The notes under the pieces are model-generated. The model did not search any database. It saw only the letters and a program-made list of their open reading frames with translations, and was not told where the DNA came from. Shown in pieces: positions 57,801 through 64,000 of a stretch of DNA of 64,000 nt. Position 1 is the first letter of the stretch. Each line of letters opens with the position of its first letter. Position numbers and translations under genes: made by a program. This DNA comes from Kingdonia uniflora (Eukaryota > Streptophyta > Magnoliopsida > Ranunculales > Circaeasteraceae). The DNA lies in NCBI GenBank assembly GCA_014058105.1, contig JACGCM010002890.1, forward strand, positions 1,860,001 through 1,924,000, in the 5' to 3' direction.

Positions 57801-57981
57801 TCATCTTGTTTTGCTCTTAGTTGATCATTCTTCACCTTTCCCTGCAGATATATACACTTGCATGTTACAATGACATGCTGCAATTTACATGCAAAAGAAT
57901 CACTAATCACATGTACAGCTAGAAAACATAGAGACATATGTATATACTGACCCCATTGAAGATTTCAAAGGTTCCTGTCAT
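54855..57981 (-). CDS. NPF7.3: NRT1/PTR family transporter, NPF7.3 (NRT1.5)-like
   Basis: A membrane transporter of the NPF family. The NPF7.3 group loads nitrate into root xylem and is also reported as a proton/potassium antiporter. Exons on minus: 57981-57952, 57841-57703, 56759-56542, 56467-55905, 55779-54855. Borders are GT-AG and phases match; 1875 bases, 624 aa against about 614 in Arabidopsis NPF7.3. The N-terminus is short and hydrophilic. In the first membrane helix the NPF motif ExxER is replaced (LVNQGLATLAFFG, residues 56-68), as in NPF7.3. Family marks are WTGTVYIFSLVGAFLSDSYWGRYKT, GGYQPNIATFGADQFDEEDP, FFSYFYLALNLGSLFSNT, IPQYMLIGASEVFMYVGQLEFF and FGSALCMTSISLGNYVSSLLV. The tail is acidic (residues about 590-624). 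About twelve helices are expected. NPF7.2 is the nearest alternative. Confidence 0.93.
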
Positions 57982-58086
57982 GGCTACTTAAGCTTATGAG
58001 CTTTGAAGGAATTGGGAGAAGGTTAGTGAGTTTGAGAGGGGAGAAAGAGAGTTTGAGTTTGAGAATGAAGACTAGTGGAGCAATGG

Positions 58087-58094
58087 TATTTATA
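58087..58094 (-). promoter_or_regulatory. TATA box of the transporter gene
   Basis: TATAAATA on the minus strand (context CTATAAATACC), 106 bases upstream of the start codon. That leaves a 5' leader of about 70-75 bases. The leader is purine-rich on plus (GAGAGGGGAGAAAGAGAG). Confidence 0.7.
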
Positions 58095-60213
58095 GAGATA
58101 TAGAGTTGAATGAACGGCTGAGATTAATGGAGATATGGCCAAAATGATGTGGCCCCTACACTTGGAGAATCATTTTCACCAATGTGTTTGTGTGCATTTT
58201 TTTATTTTTTTATTTTTGTGTTTTTTTCTTTCTTTATTTCCTCTTTTATATATGAGAAGAGAAAAAGAGAAATAGAGAGAAGCTTAATGGAGTGGGGTCC
58301 TTTTTGTAACCAAAACTTAATATTGGGTTTGGCCTAGATTTTGACAGATCTACTAGTAAGTGAACCTCTAATGCACTCCAAGTGTGATCTCATTCAGAGA
58401 TAATTACTCTCTAGCTTAATTAGTTGTTGCTAATCATGGAGTTCCTTATAAGAGATGTGGGAGACCATATCACAGCGTGATTCTTTTGCAACATGTAATT
58501 CTGTTAAATGGATAACTAGTTTTCGTTTATCTTTGGATTTATTTCCTTGTACTTTCTATGATCAAATCTTTAGGACTATTGATTCATTGCAAGTTTACAA
58601 CTATAATCTTCACTCAACAATTTTCGGATAATCTTAATTAGAAGCTTAATAAATAAGCGTTTTCCCACGATTTCTATACCATTACGATCATTAAACTCAT
58701 CTCTTAGTTTTATGCTTTACTCATTCCCATTACTGCTTACCTCGGTTCCATAAAGATAGAAAAGAAAAATATCCTGATTTCAAAGGTATCAGACTATCAG
58801 GTATAATTTCATAATTCAGGAATAAATATAATTATTAGAATACGATTCTATGTATTATAGAGCCATTTGAGTTTAAGATCAGATTTTAGTCTTTAAATTA
58901 TTAGCAATATCTCACTTATTCAAGCTAATATGCCAAATTACTTTAGTGTGTGCACTTGGATGCATGCTGAACGAATTTCCTTTTCATGATCATGGAATAA
59001 TTAAATGACAAACAGGATAACTATCATACTAAATATTATTAAGGACCCTCTCCGAACCGATTTTGGGAGCCGGTGCTAACAATTTGGTTAAAGAGAATGT
59101 TCCCTGTCTGCAAAAATAGCGGGGCATCGCACTTTCATCACGTACTATTGAACCACTTACTGATTTTTTTGTTTTCTATTATATAAGGCACAATACAGGA
59201 AAGGTATCGATACAATTCTTAATAAGTGGATTACAGCAATGTATTTTTATCAGATTACGATTCTCCATTTCAGTAGTTACTAACTAGATAATTAGTAAAA
59301 AAGACTACCAAAGTAAATAGTACAAAATTATGCAAAGTCCATGTACCTCACGGACAATATACGACTAAATGTTTTTGTGTCGTTTCTTCCTACTAGGACA
59401 TTGACTGATAAGTGAAGTATTTGTATACGGAAGTCCAAAAGTACAAAAAATGTCATTCTTTTGTCAAAAATGTGAATTTCGTAAGATGACTTTTGAGGGA
59501 AGATATGTGCATGTCTCTAGGACGATGATGGACCGTGGCACCATGAAACTATTCCACATCCAAGTATTTATTTGATAGCTCTTATAATCCATAATCTGGA
59601 ATCATGGAGATCTTCAAATGGAAATTTCTTAAAGTTGGTAAATATCTATTTCTCATTTTATGATTAGTTAATTCATCGCATACAAATCGTGTGGGATTTA
59701 TAATAATCATAATGGAACCAATGAACAAATTATCCCTCATCTTTCGTCACTCTTTACAACGATTTCTTCGCTTTTGTAAATCAGATAAAAATTTCCAGGA
59801 GAAGAAAAGCTACATTCTCCCCGGTCACTTAGGATTCCTGCTTTCTAATGGACTAAAAGAAACTTCATTGCTGTCATCATCCCTGTCCTTGTCTTCTACA
59901 TTTTCAATCCCTCTCTGTATGTGAAAAAGAAGTTTTGTCAATTTCTACTTCTTCGGTTACAATAAAGAAGATCCCATGCCTTTGAACATGCGAAACCATA
60001 CACAGGGTGATTTGTGTCGAGGACATGAACATATTTAGGGCAATGGTTAGACTTAGCCGTCTCGGGTTTGAATGTCACTGGGGTAGGCTTTTCCTCTACT
60101 GGGTTATGATGGATTAGTTTGCGGTTCATGTTGATGATAGATATGTTTTGTTGCACAACCATCCGAGGCGCAAGAGTACATTTTAAAAGATCAAGATTAA
60201 TCATCGTGTTAAT
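58095..60213. other. Intergenic region upstream of the transporter gene
   Basis: AT-rich, with a T-rich run at 58196-58245. I find no gene, terminal repeats or LTR that I can support. Short open frames at 59691-59924 and on minus at 60204-59938 show no recognisable domain. Confidence 0.4.
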
Positions 60214-60437
60214 CTAAACTGTGCTACATATGCCACATTCCTTCTCCCACGCTTTCATCGAAAGTCATGGTGACATCGGTATACCCATGTCAACAAAATC
60301 ATGACTTGAAGAAGCAAAACACGGTCTAAACTGTGCTACATTTGCCACATTCCTTCTCCCACGCTTTCAACGAAAGTCATGGTGACATTGGTATACCCAT
60401 GTCACCAAAATCATGACTGCAAGAAGCAAAACACGGT
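60214..60437 (+). repeat. Tandem duplication of a 112-bp unit
   Basis: Two nearly identical copies start at 60214 and 60326 (CTAAACTGTGCTACAT). Differences are single bases (ATATGCC/TTTGCC, ATCGG/ATTGG, CAACAAA/CACCAAA). No coding function. Confidence 0.88.
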
Positions 60438-60613
60438 CCCATATTTAGGTCACACACACACTAAGTTAATAATAGTGCGACCTGAAACTGAACCAACCAC
60501 GAACTTTATCTACTTGCCTAACACCACCAAAATTTGGGTCAAGCATGTACACGCATCGAACAGCAATGGCAGGCTATGGCAGTTTTAATTCAAGTCCCAC
60601 CACTTGTGTCTAA

Positions 60614-60849
60614 AACTATTAAACTGGAGGTTCCAGTATCATATTTTGAGGTCTAAGGCTACAAGTGCCCGATGTGAGACTCTATATATATCAACACGCA
60701 CGTGTGGCGTAATTTATGAACTCAACATGTGGACAAATATTTGGATCATGCGGAGTAGCAGGTGGGCCGTTGGGCTCGACACGTGGAAGAAAACCCCGCT
60801 CTGATACCATATTAGAACGGGAGATTCCATCTCAAAACCATTTTTTTTT

Positions 60850-60850
<1 letters not shown>
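60614..60850 (-). mobile_element. TRIM-like retroelement remnant
   Basis: The complement of a primer-binding site, GCTCTGATACCA (60799-60810), is followed by TATTAGAACGGGAGATTCC, an LTR-start-like sequence. A diverged version of the same (TATTAAACTGGAGGTTCC) occurs at 60617. Between them lies a non-coding internal part of about 120 bases. A tiny internal region between two short LTRs suggests a terminal-repeat retrotransposon in miniature. The right LTR is cut by an A/T run and microsatellite. Confidence 0.5.
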
Positions 60851-60854
<4 letters not shown>

Positions 60855-60891
<37 letters not shown>

Positions 60892-60897
60892 GGGGGG
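60855..60897. repeat. (GT)n microsatellite followed by a G-run
   Basis: About 17 GT units at 60855-60888, then about 9 G bases. Such a stretch is prone to length change and to assembly error. Confidence 0.95.
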
Positions 60898-61635
60898 AAT
60901 AGTCGTCTATATATAACCCTTTGTTTTCCCAAAGATTGTCGACAAATATCGTTTTCCAGGAACATTTTAAGAATCTTATAGTCACAACTAAAAATTAGGA
61001 AAGAAGCAAACACAAAATTAGTGTTGTACTTCAAAATCAAACCTTCACTATATTGTGGGGTTTGTGAAAAGCAAGTGCTCATATACTTGTGCAGTTGATG
61101 CTTGACTTATCGATAGATAGCCGCCCATGTAGTCGTATTTGATTATCATCTCTCGAATAGTATAACCATAAAATATCAAAAACAACAATTTTATGTTTAA
61201 AGACGACTTATCAGACAAATATATCGGTGTCTCAACATGAAACTTATGTCTGTTGTTAAGTAAGATGTCATTATCACGTGTCAAATTTCCACTAATCGTA
61301 TTTCCGATACTTCTGATCAATGAACTGTAAACCTACTTGTTGTGAAGTGATTAAAAATTTGCTTAATTTTGTTGATTGATTTGAGATCGACAGTGACTAT
61401 TTTTGACCTAATTAAGCTTACCTGCACTCTGGATTAGAACCTCAAGATAGATTCTTAAGCACTTATCTAGTATCAATCATATTGTTTGCAACATAGTCTA
61501 CCTATAAGTATCACTGTATTTTATCAATTTGAATTTGACTATTTAAGATACATGTATGTGTTGTGGTATCTTGTTTCTGCATATGATTGCACATACGGGT
61601 GAGAGGTGGTTACGGTGGGGCGCTACAAATGGTAT

Positions 61636-62156
61636 TGTAATGGACTTATTTCTAATACTCGACCTAAAGCCAATATTCGAGCTCTAGCTCGACTGAATAC
61701 AAAGCCAGTTCGGAAACTCAAGCTCAGGTCTCAGCGTCCGACCTCATCAGCAAACACGTGGCACATTCAAGACACATTATGGAGCAGTTACAAGAGTTAC
61801 TCGACCTACATGAAGACTCATCAATATTGTAACGTTTGTAACCTCCCTCATTAAAGCTCATAACGGTCGTATTATGAGACCTATATAAATGAGTAGAGGA
61901 ACACACAAAGGGGGGGGGGGGGGCAGATCTGATGATCTCTCAGAACCACACATACATCTATCTCTCTCCATGTAATAGATTAGCACTCTATAAACAACTC
62001 CCTCTTTCAAAATCCTCAGGAAGAGGTCGTGGTTTGTCACCTATTTAAAGGTTTTCCACGCTAAACTCTGTGTTTATAGCTGGTAGTCTATCTACATTTT
62101 CTATATTTCATTGGTGTAAGACGTGTTTTCGACCTCCTAGAAAACAGGTCATTACA
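61636..62156 (+). repeat. Solo LTR, plus orientation, distant gypsy-3 relative
   Basis: 521 bp from TGTAATGGAC to GGTCATTACA. It is flanked by a perfect 5-bp duplication GGTAT (61631-61635 and 62157-62161). A TATA box (CTATATAAATG, about 61880) and the conserved GGTTTTCCACGCTAAA and GGTGTAAGACG words of the gypsy-3 LTR family occur in plus orientation. A run of about 14 G lies at 61909-61922. Confidence 0.9.
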
Positions 62157-62161
62157 GGTAT

Positions 62162-64000
62162 CATAACTGAGGACGGCTCGTCTCCAAAGATGGGGACATG
62201 CAGGTTGGCACTCACTTCACATGTGAAAGCAATGTCTAATTATACAATCATTAACGGATAGAGGCCCTAACCATGGTAACAAAGGAGACAGGAGGGGGAA
62301 AAGAAAAAGAAAACTTGCATTTATACCGGTTTCTAGAAACTAAATCGGGCGAAAATTTAACATTTTAAATTGAGAGAATTTTAGGCAGAATAGACCTTTA
62401 AATATTTCCGTGTTTGATCAACCCGAAGAGACGAAATGATGTAGGGTTCACACCCTTTAACATTCTTCATGGTGTAAGAGTGTTTGGTGTGCGGGATCAC
62501 GGCAATGTTGAGTCAAGTGATAAAGCTAAATTGAGCAAAAAAGTGTGTGCTTAGTCACAATGTCCATTGTCTCTAAACCCACTAGCAAATAATGGTCTCT
62601 TTCTGTTCTTCACTGATGGTGGATTATTATGTCATAAGGTAACAATGCTGGCAAATAATATATAAGGATCTGATCATGACCTTTGTTAGTAATTAAATAT
62701 GATAATTAAATGAGGCAAAGACAAAGCAATTGTGTCGTTAACGACCAAGAAAGGCGAATTAATGACCTTAAACCACACTATAAACAGAGATTTTGCTAAA
62801 GGATCTTCCACTCCACTATCTAGGTAAATCAGCACTATAAATAAGTTGTCATATTTTGTACCAAATTTTGTAGGGTCATTTAGGGTTTCAGAAGTATTCT
62901 TCGTCTTCCATGTGTATTTGTAAGTGGCTAAGTGCGCATGGATGTTTCCGATAGCGAAATGTGTACATTATATATTCATTTGTATCTTTATATATCATCC
63001 ATAGTTTGATCAATAATCGTTATTGTGAATTTAATCTCGATACTGCTTTTGCTTTTCATGGATTTTGACTACTCAGGGTACTGTATGTTGGCCACCACTG
63101 CTTGTTTTCTGGATCTTGTAGAGGTTATTTACAGAAGACCTTATATATATGAAGTTGTGGTAGGAGCAGGGGCCATGTCGTGCCGCTTGAACCACTTTAA
63201 ACTATACTTAATTTACATTGAAGCTCGAACAAATCTGTAATTTGTTGAAAATGAGGGATGCTTGACAAGGCCATGATTAACAATGCAGCCTACCTAATGC
63301 CTTCAAGTTTGTTTTATGTTCTATAAGTAATTGCTGGCAATTTTTTTTTAAGTTCTATATGAGAAATTATTTGGTCATGTTTAGGGTTTATGTTGTGGAA
63401 ATGAAAGGACGTTATAGCTATTGTGGGATACGTCGATGGGAAACCTAGTTGTAAAAGCTCAAAGCCATAAAAGTGTCTTTGAACATGAGTGGCCTCAATG
63501 ACGAACCGGGAATGGATGCGTACAGGCTGTGGATATGTCTGATTAATGTTACGTAACGTCATCTCGCAGACTTTTCAATTAAAATAAATTCCATATTCAA
63601 GATTGGGACTTATCGACCTTCTCGTCTCAATCTTAGGTACTGATGTGATGCTTTAGTAACATAATCATTCATTCAAGAATGCGAAACAGGTAAAAAGCAA
63701 TAAGCTCTGTTTTTTTTTAAACCGTACGTCTTTGGTGTGCTTATTGTGAGACAGTGATGATAGAGAAGTAATACTTGATTATGATCCCTAGCGGAACTGT
63801 CTTCCTTTCTTAATCTCTTTTGCTTCATCGACTTGGGTATCGTTGGTGTTCATAAGATATGACTAGAGTAAATGTGCCAAAAACGCATATCGAGCATATA
63901 TGTTCCTTATCTTGCCTTTGCCGGTGCCACCAATATAGAATCTTTCTTACAAAACCTGTCGCAATAACAAAGGAATTACTTGTTTTCTGTAACCTCTGTG
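62162..64000. other. Intergenic region, nothing recognised
   Basis: AT-rich sequence without a supported gene or repeat boundary. The 71-residue frame at 63025-63240 shows no family resemblance that I can name. Confidence 0.4.

Noticed and set aside
61000..61320. Minus-strand frame upstream of the microsatellite
   Set aside because: No domain, low complexity next to the repeat, no start context or homologous neighbour.
63025..63240. 71-residue hydrophobic frame near the right edge
   Set aside because: Hydrophobic composition is expected from AT-rich DNA; no splice partners or family match seen.
1..64000. CRISPR arrays, bacterial operons or riboswitches
   Set aside because: The window is plant nuclear DNA with spliced genes; the direct repeats seen are tandem satellites and LTRs with no spacer structure.
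1..64000. tRNA or rRNA genes
   Set aside because: I saw no stretch with the A-box/B-box order plus cloverleaf that I could support; the tRNA-like words found are retroelement primer-binding sites.

Overview
This is a plant nuclear window, almost certainly from a eudicot with a repeat-rich genome. It is AT-rich, its genes are split by GT-AG introns, and most of the length is LTR-retrotransposon DNA. Two single-copy-looking host genes are complete and can be followed exon by exon. One is a plastidial pyruvate kinase of the PKP3 type (+, 36316-53613, 12 exons, 569 aa). The other is a nitrate transporter 1/peptide transporter family protein of the NPF7.3/NRT1.5 type (-, 54855-57981, 5 exons, 624 aa). 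They face each other tail to tail across about 1.2 kb. From memory, the Arabidopsis counterparts carry neighbouring locus numbers (At1g32440 and At1g32450), so this looks like conserved microsynteny.

Positions 1-35486 are a nested pile of retrotransposons. Positions 1-5773 hold the right end of a Ty3/gypsy Tat-type element (A). It sits inside the integrase of a second element of the same kind (B, 5774 to about 11335), which carries a 226-bp tandem array and an antisense extra ORF. B abuts a truncated Ty1/copia element on the minus strand (copia-1, about 11336-35486). Copia-1 was split twice. A complete Tat-type gypsy element (gypsy-3, 15400-27823, minus, 5-bp target duplication CTAGT) sits in its body, and a complete copia element (copia-2, 29455-35440, plus) sits in its 5' LTR. 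Gypsy-3 has lost protease and reverse transcriptase, yet keeps gag, a second RNase H, parts of integrase, a 150-bp tandem array and a spliced antisense ORF.

Positions 36316-57981 are the genic part. The pyruvate kinase introns are swollen by insertions. Intron 1 holds a solo LTR (37233-37747, TSD GGTCC) and a degenerate tandem array that combines a foldback element with plastid atpA fragments. Intron 7 holds a short-LTR gypsy element (gypsy-4, 44539-49651), whose integrase core has been replaced by a captured RING-H2 (ATL46/47-like) gene fragment. The same intron also holds a hAT-type MITE with 11-bp terminal repeats and a perfect 8-bp target duplication (50201-50621). Despite this the coding frame is unbroken through all exons.

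Positions 58095-64000 lie upstream of the transporter gene. I recognise no further gene there. The stretch holds a 112-bp tandem duplication, a TRIM-like remnant, a GT microsatellite and another solo LTR (61636-62156, TSD GGTAT).

Nothing here is a clearly new biological system. The best candidates for under-described biology are the spliced antisense ORF and its companion small ORF in the Tat elements, and the host RING-H2 fragment sitting exactly where an integrase core should be.
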